Source: Flavobacteriales bacterium (GTDB lineage Bacteria; Bacteroidota; Bacteroidia; Flavobacteriales_F; PHOS-HE28). From it: 16,158 nt of DNA. A model generated the notes under the pieces. That model did no database searches. It saw nothing but the letters and a program-made list of their open reading frames with translations, and had not been told where the DNA came from. The translations under genes and the position numbers were made by a program. The DNA is taken from NCBI GenBank assembly GCA_024640205.1, contig JAHEFL010000004.1, positions 1 to 16,158 of the forward strand. Reading direction: 5' to 3'. Below, piece by piece: positions 1 to 8,794 of the stretch. How positions within the stretch are numbered: position 1 is the first letter of the stretch; the number at the start of each line of letters is the position of its first letter.

Positions 1-1345
<1,345 letters not shown>

Positions 1346-1347
1346 GA

Positions 1348-1674
1348 TCAAATACTGAAGCTCTCTCCGCACCCGCAGGTACGGTTGGCGTTCGGATTGA
1401 TGAACTGGAAGCCCTTGCCATTTAGCCCTCCGCTGAAATCGAGCGTGGTGCCGAGGAGATACAGCAGGCTCTTCTTGTCCACCACCACCTTCACGCCGTT
1501 GTCCTCGAACACCTTGTCACCGTCCTTCATCTGGTCGTCGAACTCCAGGTCGTACATCAACCCGCTGCATCCGCCGCCTTTAACACCCACGCGTACGAAG
1601 TGGTTCGGTCCACGGCCCTCAGTGCCAAGGAGTTTGGTCACCTCGGACTTTGCGTTCTCAGAGACTTTGATCAT
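1348..1674 (-). CDS. sufA: A-type Fe-S carrier protein, HesB/IscA family (SufA)
   Basis: This is a 108-residue A-type carrier that takes Fe-S clusters, or iron, from the Suf scaffold to client apoproteins in the cytoplasm. The three family cysteines are present: Cys36 in GGGCSGL, and Cys100 and Cys102 in the C-terminal TCGCGESF. Length and layout match the IscA/SufA/ErpA family. It is the first gene of the suf operon, 2 bases ahead of sufB, and a clear Bacteroidota-type promoter lies about 46 bases upstream. Which A-type subfamily it belongs to cannot be decided from sequence alone; I use sufA because of its place beside sufB. No IscR- or Fur-like operator could be recognised in the upstream region. 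Confidence 0.93.
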   Translation of the reverse strand: MIKVSENAKSEVTKLLGTEGRGPNHFVRVGVKGGGCSGLMYDLEFDDQMKDGDKVFEDNGVKVVVDKKSLLYLLGTTLDFSGGLNGKGFQFINPNANRTCGCGESFSI

Positions 1675-1719
1675 GGCTCGTTCCTTTATTTAGAATGCTT
1701 CCAAATAAGAATGTGGTTG

Positions 1720-1750
1720 CAAAGGTAATGGGCTGTAGGCGGGGAGCCAA
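1720..1750 (-). promoter_or_regulatory. Predicted suf operon promoter
   Basis: On the minus strand this reads TTG (1750-1748), 20 bases, then TACCTTTG (1727-1720). It matches the Bacteroidota vegetative promoter pattern TTG-N(about 19)-TAnnTTTG exactly at the -7 box. The predicted transcript would start near 1714, giving a leader of about 40 bases before the sufA ATG at 1674. It lies in the region shared with the divergent thiL gene. Confidence 0.7.
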
Positions 1751-1858
1751 GGGAAGGCAACTGGGTTAACAAGGACACCAGCGTTTCGGACCACTGGGGA
1801 TCGCGGTAAATAGGGATCGCGCCAGGCAAGACGACTGGAATGCCATGGAGATGCCGAA

Positions 1859-1866
1859 TAGCTTTG
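1859..1866 (+). promoter_or_regulatory. Possible thiL -7 box directly before the start codon
   Basis: TAGCTTTG fits the TAnnTTTG -7 consensus and ends 5 bases before the ATG at 1872. If used, the thiL mRNA would be leaderless or nearly so. No good -33 TTG lies at the right distance (only CTG at 1835-1837), so the match may be chance. A promoter further upstream was not found. Confidence 0.3.
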
Positions 1867-1871
1867 GGCCC

Positions 1872-2915
1872 ATGTTCGAGAACACTTCCCGCACGGAATT
1901 ATCCGAGATTGGCGAATTCGGCCTGATCGAACGCTTGACGGCAAGGATCCAGTTGCAGAATTCCTCTTCCGTGAAGGGCGCAGGTGATGACGCCGCTGTG
2001 ATCGACCCCCAGGGCCTCCATCAGGTCGTGACCACGGACATGCTGGTGGAAGGCGTGCATTTCGATCTGGCATACGTGCCATTGAAGCACCTTGGATACA
2101 AGGCCATCATTGTGAATCTCAGTGATGTGTATGCGATGAATGCCAAGCCCCGCCAGGTCACTGTATCACTGGCACTGAGCAGTCGCTTTCCTGTTGAGGC
2201 GGTGGAGGAACTCTATGAAGGAATGCTGCTGGCCTGTTCCAAGTACGAAGTGGACCTTGTTGGCGGAGATACCTGTAGTAGCCGGAGCGGCATGATCATC
2301 AGTGTGACAGCCATCGGAGCTGCACCCAGGGAGGAGATCGTGTATCGCTCCGGAGCGAAGGAGCATGATCTGCTGGTCGTAAGTGGTGATCTGGGCGGAG
2401 CATATATGGGCCTGCAGATATTGGAACGCGAAAAACTGGTGTTCAAGGAGACCGGGTCCCAGCAGGACCTTGAAGGCAACGACTACATCCTCGAGCGTCA
2501 ACTGAAACCTGAGGCCCGGCGCGATATCGTGGAATTGTTGAAGCAGTTGGAAGTGCTCCCCACGAGCATGATCGACATCAGTGATGGATTGGCGAGTGAG
2601 GCGCTGCATCTGGCCAAGTCTTCAGGGCTCGGTGTGCGGATCTTCGATGAAAAGATTCCCATCGACCCGTCTACGTACAATACGGCCCGGGACTTCAACC
2701 TGGATCCCTCCACCTGCGCGCTCAATGGCGGTGAGGATCATGAATTGCTTTTCACCATCTCGCAGAAGGACTTCGACAAGGTCAAGGGCAACCCTGGCCT
2801 CACCGTGATCGGGCACATGACGGATGCTGCCAGTGGATGTCAGCTGGTGGACAGGCAGGGAGGCCTTCATCCCTTGCAAGCGCAGGGTTGGAACGCCTTT
2901 CCGAAGGGGGCCTAA
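1872..2915 (+). CDS. thiL: Thiamine-monophosphate kinase ThiL
   Basis: ThiL phosphorylates thiamine monophosphate with ATP to thiamine diphosphate, the last step of cofactor synthesis, in the cytoplasm. With the start at 1872 the protein has 347 residues, normal for the family. The AIR-synthase-type motifs appear in order: GAGDDAAVID (about 37-45), TTDMLVEGVHFD (54-65), NLSDVYAMNA (82-91), GGDTC (131-135), SGDLGGAYMG (171-180), MIDISDGLASEALHLA (233-248) and NGGEDHELLFT (285-295). I chose 1872 because MFEN followed by ..R..LSE.GEFGLI is the usual N-terminus in Bacteroidota. In-frame ATGs at 1845 and 1851 would add 9 or 7 atypical residues. No Shine-Dalgarno sequence is visible. The gene is divergent from suf and convergent with the next gene, whose stop codon it overlaps. 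Confidence 0.95.
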   Translation: MFENTSRTELSEIGEFGLIERLTARIQLQNSSSVKGAGDDAAVIDPQGLHQVVTTDMLVEGVHFDLAYVPLKHLGYKAIIVNLSDVYAMNAKPRQVTVSLALSSRFPVEAVEELYEGMLLACSKYEVDLVGGDTCSSRSGMIISVTAIGAAPREEIVYRSGAKEHDLLVVSGDLGGAYMGLQILEREKLVFKETGSQQDLEGNDYILERQLKPEARRDIVELLKQLEVLPTSMIDISDGLASEALHLAKSSGLGVRIFDEKIPIDPSTYNTARDFNLDPSTCALNGGEDHELLFTISQKDFDKVKGNPGLTVIGHMTDAASGCQLVDRQGGLHPLQAQGWNAFPKGA

Positions 2916-4474
2916 GCCGCTTTGATCGTACGCTGCGACCTTTCCTTGACCAATTCCGGGAACGGCCTGTCGGTCAACTTGCTTTCCACCCATGCGATGG
3001 GATCGAAATGGTCGAAAACCACCTGCTCCATCGGGTCATTCTCAAGCTGCCTCATCGAGGCCAGGAACGAGTTCCATGTCCTTTCCAATTCAGACCGGTC
3101 CCGTGCTTTGATGGTTCCTTTCATCATCTCCAGGAAGTGTTGTTCGTAACGATACACACGATCACGGGATCGGAAGAAGCGCTCCGTGTTGCGAAGAGTG
3201 TAAGGGACCAGGTCCTTCTTGCCGATCTCCACTTGAACGAGGAGGTCCAGCATGCGTCCAAAACAGACGATCTCGGCGCTTTCGCGTACATGCGTGTCAT
3301 TCAATAACCGGTTCGTCCACTGCAAGGCTTTGTCCAGTTGCCCGACACCGAAATGGGCATAGGCCAACTGGTAGAACAGCCCCGCCCTTCGCAATGGGCC
3401 GAGGCCATCGGCATGATCATCGAGCCCCTTCTCGATGCGACCGACGCTACGAAGTGCCTTATCGAACGACCCGGACCGGCAATGCAGCGCCAACTCCAGG
3501 CTTGAGGTAGTGCTGAACAGCTTCAGTTCCAGGTCATCCGTCTCCGGCATATCCCAGGCGGTAGGGGCTGTTCGGTATTCCTTCAACAGATCGAGCGATC
3601 CGCTGAAATGACCGAGCCTTGAGCTGACATGTACCAGGTTGCTGAGAACACCGAGTATGATGTTCTTGTCATCGCTGAAGTGATCTTTATTCGAATTCAG
3701 GAGTTCGCGATTGCGCAAGAGGTGATCCCGGCACGTATCCAGGTCGTTCCTTGCGTATGCCGTGGCGCTGTGCAGGTGATGGAACAGGAATTTCGCTCGC
3801 GGCGTAAGGAGTTTCAACGGGTCCTTGAGCAAGGGGTCCTTGAGTTTCAGTTGGATCGCTGCAAGTGCATCCTTGTCGCGGGCCTGACCTTTCCTGTAAA
3901 GGTCCATGAGCACACGGCTCTTGATTTCCCACAAGTGGTCCACTTCGGTCTGTTCCTTTCGTATCCGGTTACTTTCCGCTGAGATTCGTTCCAGGTCACT
4001 CGTATGTGTGGAGGAGTAGTTGCCGCACTCCAATAAGCGACGCTCCCATTGAAGGACCTCCATGAGAATGGTACTTCGGCCATGCTGTTGCGCGAGCCTG
4101 CGTGCGCTGTGCAGCAACTTGGCTGCATCCTCATACAAGGCTTTGCGATGAAGGATCTCCACCTGATGCAGGAGACGGTACGCTTTCACATCCAGGGATC
4201 CCTCCGCATGATAGGCGTCAAGGCTCTTAAGGATCGTTTCGTACAAACGTCGTTTGGTGATCGCAAAACGCCGCGTAAAGGACTGGCCGCGGAATTTTTC
4301 GATCAGTGCGTTCTCGTCATAGACGTCCATCGCGGCGATCGCATCGAATAGGACCTGGGTATTGCTTTGGCCGCTGATAAGATGTCGCCCAGTATACAGT
4401 TTGAAATATCGTTTCTCGGCCCTGCTCATGGAACGGACCAATCGGTGCACGTGATCACTGGATCGTGTAGGCAT
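2912..4474 (-). CDS. Helical-repeat (TPR-like) protein of unknown function
   Basis: This 520-residue cytoplasmic protein has no signal peptide or membrane segment. It is rich in Leu, Ala, Arg and charged residues in a repeating helix-turn-helix pattern, for example LLHQVEILHRKALYEDAAKL (about 103-122) and the run near 360-390 with YQLAYAHFGVGQLDKALQW. This suggests TPR-like solenoid repeats. The N-terminal stretch around MSRAEKRYFKLYTG (16-29) resembles a motif I associate with uncharacterised Bacteroidota proteins, so it is probably a lineage-specific family. I recognise no catalytic residues and assign no function; a scaffold or protein-binding role is only an inference from the fold. It stands alone, convergent with thiL, and its TAG stop overlaps the thiL TAA. 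No convincing promoter was found upstream of 4474. Confidence 0.85.
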   Translation of the reverse strand: MPTRSSDHVHRLVRSMSRAEKRYFKLYTGRHLISGQSNTQVLFDAIAAMDVYDENALIEKFRGQSFTRRFAITKRRLYETILKSLDAYHAEGSLDVKAYRLLHQVEILHRKALYEDAAKLLHSARRLAQQHGRSTILMEVLQWERRLLECGNYSSTHTSDLERISAESNRIRKEQTEVDHLWEIKSRVLMDLYRKGQARDKDALAAIQLKLKDPLLKDPLKLLTPRAKFLFHHLHSATAYARNDLDTCRDHLLRNRELLNSNKDHFSDDKNIILGVLSNLVHVSSRLGHFSGSLDLLKEYRTAPTAWDMPETDDLELKLFSTTSSLELALHCRSGSFDKALRSVGRIEKGLDDHADGLGPLRRAGLFYQLAYAHFGVGQLDKALQWTNRLLNDTHVRESAEIVCFGRMLDLLVQVEIGKKDLVPYTLRNTERFFRSRDRVYRYEQHFLEMMKGTIKARDRSELERTWNSFLASMRQLENDPMEQVVFDHFDPIAWVESKLTDRPFPELVKERSQRTIKAA

Positions 4475-4593
4475 GGCAGGGAGTGCTTGTATCCGACCCC
4501 TTGGATGGGATAGGCCAGGAGAAAATACCAGCTATCCGTACGCGGATCACTTCCACCCCGAGGAACGGCACGGACCAGAGAGGAAGCGGCTAT

Positions 4594-4623
4594 GAAAAAT
4601 GAAAACGCCCGGCATGCCGGGCG
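4594..4623 (-). terminator. Rho-independent terminator of the lipoprotein gene
   Basis: A perfect 18-base palindrome (4606-4623) forms a 7-bp G+C stem (CGCCCGG/CCGGGCG) with a CATG loop. On the minus strand it is followed by the T-rich run TTTTCATTTTTCA (4605 downwards). It begins 27 bases past the lipoprotein stop codon (4651-4653), the right place and orientation to end that transcript. Confidence 0.75.
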
Positions 4624-4650
4624 CTCATGAAAAGGGCGGAACTGAAGGGG

Positions 4651-4923
4651 TCAGTTCGCCTTCTTTTTGCGATTGCGTTCACTATCGGAGAGGTCATCCC
4701 CGTCGTCACCGATCTCTTCCCCGTCATCCACACCTTCATTGCCCCTGCCGGTGGAAGAACCTTGCCAGTCATCCTGATCCTGGGCGGTACCAAAAGCCTT
4801 GGCATCACCCGCTTGCTCCGAAGAACACGGTTCGACAAGGTCCTCCTTTGAGCAGGAGGTGACCATCAGCGCCATGAGGAATAGCGCCGACATGAGCCAT
4901 GATCTGAATGGAACGGACCTCAT
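4651..4923 (-). CDS. Small acidic lipoprotein, predicted surface-exposed
   Basis: This 90-residue protein has a short basic N-terminus (MRSVPFRS), a hydrophobic segment (about 9-21) and a lipobox ending VTSC, with the lipidated cysteine at residue 24. Directly after it comes S-K-E-D, which fits the lipoprotein export signal (K followed by two acidic residues) described in Bacteroidota, so the mature protein may face outwards. The remainder is low-complexity and acidic (GVDDGEEIGDDGDDLSD) with a basic tail (RNRKKKAN). No known domain is visible. It lies 61 bases downstream of the sensor kinase gene on the same strand, with its own promoter and terminator, so it may be a target or accessory of that two-component system; this link is inferred from position only. 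Confidence 0.72.
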   Translation of the reverse strand: MRSVPFRSWLMSALFLMALMVTSCSKEDLVEPCSSEQAGDAKAFGTAQDQDDWQGSSTGRGNEGVDDGEEIGDDGDDLSDSERNRKKKAN

Positions 4924-4930
4924 CGTTGCC

Positions 4931-4961
4931 CAAAGGTAAGCGCGGAGTGGCCATTTCGCAA
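4931..4961 (-). promoter_or_regulatory. Predicted promoter of the small lipoprotein gene
   Basis: On the minus strand this reads TTG (4961-4959), 20 bases, then TACCTTTG (4938-4931), the same -7 box and spacing as the suf promoter. The -7 box ends 7 bases before the ATG at 4923, which implies a leader of only a few bases or none. It lies between the sensor kinase stop codon and the lipoprotein gene. Confidence 0.6.
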
Positions 4962-4984
4962 GCTTTCCCTTGATCTTTAACGCA

Positions 4985-7984
4985 TTAACGGGTACTGGGA
5001 AGCTCGATCAGGACCTGCGTGCCCAATACGGCGCCGGTGGCCTCATCGTGCCGCTCCTCCGGTCCCATGATCCGTATGTCCGTGAGTTCCAGCCGTCGGA
5101 GCACATCCGCCCGTCCCTTGGTGATCTCGATCCCTCGCGAGATGTGGTCGCTCTCAACCCCTTGTTTGCGGCGCTTGCTCTGATCCACGCCAATGCCGTC
5201 GTCCTCGATCCGGACCCCTACACGACCGTTCCCTGTTCCAGCCACTGAAATGCTGATACGGCCCTGTTGTTCCATCGGAAGGATACCATGCCAGATGCTG
5301 TTCTCCACATAGGGTTGAAGCATCATGGCAGGGAGGCGAACGTGCTGGGTATCCACCTCGGGTGCCACTGTGATCTCATACCGGAAGCGGTCCTTGAAGC
5401 GCATATGCTCCAAGGTCAGATACAGCTCAAGCCGCTCCAGTTCCTCCGCCAGTGTGGTGGTGTCGCTCTGGCTTGCGTCCAGGTTCTTCCGGATCAGTTT
5501 CGCGAAGCTGGTGAGATACTTGCTTGCGGTGGCTTTATCCTGTTTGTTGATGTGGTATTGGATGCTGTTCAGCGCATTGAAGACGAAATGTCGGTTCATA
5601 TTCGCATTGAGTGCCTGTTGTTCCAATTGGAGCATCCGGGATCGGAGCATGAGCTGCCGCGTGCGTTCACGACGTTCGCGCATGGAGGAGCGATAGCGCA
5701 CCACCGCGAAGATGGAAGCGAGGACCACGCCCGCACATAGCAGGAAGAACCACCAACGCAGCCAGAAAGGAGGTTCTACGTGGAACGAAAAAGTCACCGG
5801 TTCGCTCCAGGTTCCGTCCAACATGGATGCCATGACCTCGAAGGTGTAGTCCCCCTGGCTCAAGTTGCTGTAGCTGGCGGATCGTGCGTCGGTCGATGGC
5901 AACCATGCATCATCGATCCCGGAAAGACGGTAGCGATAAACCACCCGCTCCGGATCGCTCAGGCAGATCGCAGCGTAATCGAAGGTGATGTGGTTCCGGC
6001 GATAAGGAAGGCGAAGATTTATTGGCAGGGCATTGCTGTCCAAGCTGTCACTGATGCCCTTCCAGTCCGTACGCTGAAGGAATGATCGAAGTCCTGTTAT
6101 GTGAAGCCTGGGGATGATCGCGGGCCGTGCAGCACCGTGGCGTCGTGCATCGTGCATCACAAGGCCGCCGGCGCTGCCAAGAAAGGACCGACCTCTTCTG
6201 TCCCGGTAAGCCGCATTAAGATTGAATTCGAGGCTGCGCAACCCCTTGTTCATGTTGATGTGCTCGTGCGCTGCCGGGTCACGCAGCAGGCTGTCCGGAT
6301 GGAAATGATACAGCCCGTTGTTCGTCCCTGCCCAGATCCACCCCTGCCCATCACCGAGAAGCAGATCGATGTAGTTCGAGCCGAAATCCGATGCGAGGCG
6401 GATCGTGGTGAACGTACCGTTCGCGAAACAGGACAAGCCGTTCGATGTGCCGATCCAGACCCTGTTCGAGGCATCTTTCAGAAGGCAGAACGCGGTATTG
6501 TCGCAGAGCCCATCTTGTGTTGTGAACGATGTGCAATCCGCGCCATTGTATCGTGTCACACCTTGATCGCTGGCGAACCAAAGCTGCCCCTCAGCGCCGG
6601 CTATGATGCTGCGCACGGATCGGTCGGGAGCCTCCTTCATTCCCGTGAGTTCGATCACGTTGAGGTCCGGCCCGATGATGCGGACCCCGTCCCGGGTGCC
6701 TGCCCAGATCCGGTCCTTTTCATCCTGATGCAGCGCCAGCACACGTTGGCCTGAAAGCATGGCTGGTGCGGGCAGCGGAATTACCATCCCCCGTTCGATG
6801 CGCACCAGGCCATCGCTGGTCCCGAACCATAGAACGCCATCACGCGCTGTGAGGCTGCACCACACCGTATTGTTCGGCAGGCCATCCAAGGTGTTCACCA
6901 TGGCCATACCGTCCATGCGACAGACCCCGTTGTCGTACGTACCCAGCCACAGATCCCCGTTCTGGTCCTCGGTAAGGGTCATGACCAGGTCACTGCACAG
7001 GCCATCCTTTACGGTATAGGTGACGAACCGGTCACCGGCATATTTCATCGCTCCGGCACCGTCCGTACCGAACCAGAGGTTGCCTTCATTGTCCTGAAAG
7101 GCGCATGAAATGTTGTCGTTCGGCAATCCCTGATGGATGGTGAACACGCGCATTCTTTCCCCATCGTACAGGTTCAGGCCGAACTTGGTGCCGATCCATA
7201 GCCGGTCCTTGTCGTCGAAAAGGAGGCTGCGGATGTTATTGCGCAGCAGCCCGCTCTCCTCATCGAAAGCCGTTCGCTCACCATTCGGCCGGATGCGGTA
7301 AAGGCCATCAATGAACGTACCCACCCACCAGGAACCATCAGGTCCTTCCTCAAGCGCACTGATCGCTTTCGGCTCCTCATCACCGACCTGTACCGTTGTG
7401 AACCGGGTACCATTCCATAGAAGCAACCCGTTCCTGAGGCCGATCAACAGGCGGCCATCGCTCAAGGCCAACAAGGCACGGATGTTCGCGGCCGTGTCCT
7501 GTGGGTAGCCCTCCATGAGGCGGGATGATCCACCCGAATGAATGAAAAGTCCCGCGCCATCCGTGCCTGCGAAGACATTTCCGTCCCGATCAGCGGCGAG
7601 AGCCATGATGCGTATGCTGGGATCCACACCGGGCAGGTTCCGCGCTTCAAGCTGAAGTCCCGCATGATGCACAAGGCTATTCCCGGATGCCGACCACAGG
7701 GTGCCGTTGGCATCCACCACCATCGCACTCACCTGTGGGTCCGGCAGTCCCTCTTGCAGCGCATGGTTCATGAACACTCGGCCGTCATAGCGGCTGGCTC
7801 CCCCCAGCGTTCCGAACCAGAGGTACCCTTCCGCATCCTGGGCGATGCAGCGCACTTGGCTCTGGGCCAACCCATCCTGAGTGGTGAGTTGGCGAAAAGA
7901 GTGCTGCTGGCTCAGGGTCGGGCTCGTATGGAACGTGCCAAGAAGGATGGCCACAGCAGCGGACCACCACGCGCTGCGAAGCAT
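4985..7984 (-). CDS. Two-propeller sensor histidine kinase, LytS/YehU type
   Basis: This 999-residue membrane sensor begins with a signal peptide (about 1-25). Some 14 propeller repeats follow with the signature (L/V/I)W.GT..G, such as LWFGTLGG, LWIGTKFG and VWIGTSNG, enough for two seven-bladed propellers. Next come a Y_Y_Y domain (about 665-735), one transmembrane helix (about 744-763) and a coiled-coil linker. The cytoplasmic His_kinase domain has phosphoacceptor His799 in MNRHFVFNALNSIQ, the N box QPYVENSIWHG (about 890-900) and the G box EDDGIGV (about 927-933). The large N-terminal sensor is predicted to be periplasmic; its ligand cannot be read from sequence. The usual Pro of N-P-H-F is Arg here. 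The ATG directly follows the regulator's TAA, so the two are translated as a pair. Confidence 0.94.
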   Translation of the reverse strand: MLRSAWWSAAVAILLGTFHTSPTLSQQHSFRQLTTQDGLAQSQVRCIAQDAEGYLWFGTLGGASRYDGRVFMNHALQEGLPDPQVSAMVVDANGTLWSASGNSLVHHAGLQLEARNLPGVDPSIRIMALAADRDGNVFAGTDGAGLFIHSGGSSRLMEGYPQDTAANIRALLALSDGRLLIGLRNGLLLWNGTRFTTVQVGDEEPKAISALEEGPDGSWWVGTFIDGLYRIRPNGERTAFDEESGLLRNNIRSLLFDDKDRLWIGTKFGLNLYDGERMRVFTIHQGLPNDNISCAFQDNEGNLWFGTDGAGAMKYAGDRFVTYTVKDGLCSDLVMTLTEDQNGDLWLGTYDNGVCRMDGMAMVNTLDGLPNNTVWCSLTARDGVLWFGTSDGLVRIERGMVIPLPAPAMLSGQRVLALHQDEKDRIWAGTRDGVRIIGPDLNVIELTGMKEAPDRSVRSIIAGAEGQLWFASDQGVTRYNGADCTSFTTQDGLCDNTAFCLLKDASNRVWIGTSNGLSCFANGTFTTIRLASDFGSNYIDLLLGDGQGWIWAGTNNGLYHFHPDSLLRDPAAHEHINMNKGLRSLEFNLNAAYRDRRGRSFLGSAGGLVMHDARRHGAARPAIIPRLHITGLRSFLQRTDWKGISDSLDSNALPINLRLPYRRNHITFDYAAICLSDPERVVYRYRLSGIDDAWLPSTDARSASYSNLSQGDYTFEVMASMLDGTWSEPVTFSFHVEPPFWLRWWFFLLCAGVVLASIFAVVRYRSSMRERRERTRQLMLRSRMLQLEQQALNANMNRHFVFNALNSIQYHINKQDKATASKYLTSFAKLIRKNLDASQSDTTTLAEELERLELYLTLEHMRFKDRFRYEITVAPEVDTQHVRLPAMMLQPYVENSIWHGILPMEQQGRISISVAGTGNGRVGVRIEDDGIGVDQSKRRKQGVESDHISRGIEITKGRADVLRRLELTDIRIMGPEERHDEATGAVLGTQVLIELPSTR

Positions 7985-8737
7985 TTAAAAAGTATTGATC
8001 AAGGCCAGGAAATCAGGCAGTCTGCGGCGCGATACAGGCACCATTACATCGGTATCCAACACGGCCATGTTCCCTTCCGATCGGCTGAACCCCTTCAAGT
8101 GTCCCAGATTGACGATGTAGGATTTATGGACACGAAAGAAGGTCTTGGGGTCGAGGTTGTTCTCGAAAACACGGATATGCTTGCTGCTTACCGATCGCTT
8201 GCCGTCGATGAGATGAATGGTGGTGTAGCTATCGCTGGCCTCCAGATAGAGGATATCCTCATGCTTCAGGAGCACAAGGCCTTCCCTTCCAGGTACCGCC
8301 ACACGCGTGCTCAAGGGCGAGGTTGGGTCCTTCAACAAAGCGGCGATCCCTGAAGGCTGAGCCGTGTTCAATTCCCCGGTGAGGCGTTGCAACTTACCCA
8401 CTGCGCGTTTCAATTCGTCCACGTCGATCGGCTTCTCCAGGTAATCCAGGGCGTTCTGCTTGAAAGCTTTCAGGGCGAATTCGTCATAAGCCGTCGTGAA
8501 GACCACGGGTAGGTCCAGTTCCGCAACGGAGGAGAGCAGTGAGAAGCCATCCTCTCCCGGCATTTTTATATCGAGGAACAGCGCGTTGGGCTGCAACTCC
8601 TTGATGCGCTCCCGTGCCTCGGGGGCGCTACCCGCCTGTCCCACCACTTCCAGTTCCGGGCAGTGCTCCTCCAGCATCATCCGTAAATTCTCCCGGGCAT
8701 CCGTCTCGTCGTCCACTATCAATGCGCGAAGGCTCAT
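7985..8737 (-). CDS. Response regulator with LytTR DNA-binding domain
   Basis: This is a 250-residue cytoplasmic response regulator. The receiver domain (about 1-120) has the acidic pocket DDE (9-11), phosphoacceptor Asp56 in ALFLDIKMPG, Thr81/Thr82 and Lys102 in EKP. A LytTR DNA-binding domain (about 144-247) follows, with typical blocks ILYLEASDSYTTIH and FFRVHKSYIVNL. I chose ATG 8737 because MSLRALIVDDE starts at the first receiver strand. The in-frame ATG at 8782 would add 15 atypical residues and run through the likely promoter. Its stop codon touches the kinase ATG (TAAATG), so the kinase next door is its cognate partner. A LytTR-type direct repeat about 58 bases upstream suggests it controls its own gene. 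Confidence 0.95.
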   Translation of the reverse strand: MSLRALIVDDETDARENLRMMLEEHCPELEVVGQAGSAPEARERIKELQPNALFLDIKMPGEDGFSLLSSVAELDLPVVFTTAYDEFALKAFKQNALDYLEKPIDVDELKRAVGKLQRLTGELNTAQPSGIAALLKDPTSPLSTRVAVPGREGLVLLKHEDILYLEASDSYTTIHLIDGKRSVSSKHIRVFENNLDPKTFFRVHKSYIVNLGHLKGFSRSEGNMAVLDTDVMVPVSRRRLPDFLALINTF

Positions 8738-8754
8738 GGTCGCAAGGTTTGGTG

Positions 8755-8762
8755 AAAAGATA
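8755..8762 (-). promoter_or_regulatory. Weak -7 box of the regulator-kinase operon
   Basis: On the minus strand this reads TATCTTTT, one base off TAnnTTTG, 17 bases before the regulator ATG at 8737. No TTG is present at the -33 position. A weak core promoter of this kind is what would be expected at an activator-dependent gene, and the LytTR repeat lies just upstream. Confidence 0.35.
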
Positions 8763-8794
8763 GGATATGGTTTCGTTGTCATCCCGGCGCAGCG

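Noticed and set aside
4534..4547. Inverted repeat ATCCG-TACG-CGGAT upstream of the solenoid protein gene
   Set aside because: A 5-bp arm is expected by chance at this GC content and no regulator is nearby.
4984..4992. CCCGTTAAT on the minus strand, near the lipoprotein promoter, resembling a LytTR half-site
   Set aside because: No second repeat at the right spacing, and it overlaps the end of the kinase coding sequence. It does not support direct control of the lipoprotein gene.
7538..8353. 271-codon plus-strand frame across the kinase and regulator genes
   Set aside because: It spans the junction of two well-supported minus-strand genes and has no motif of its own.
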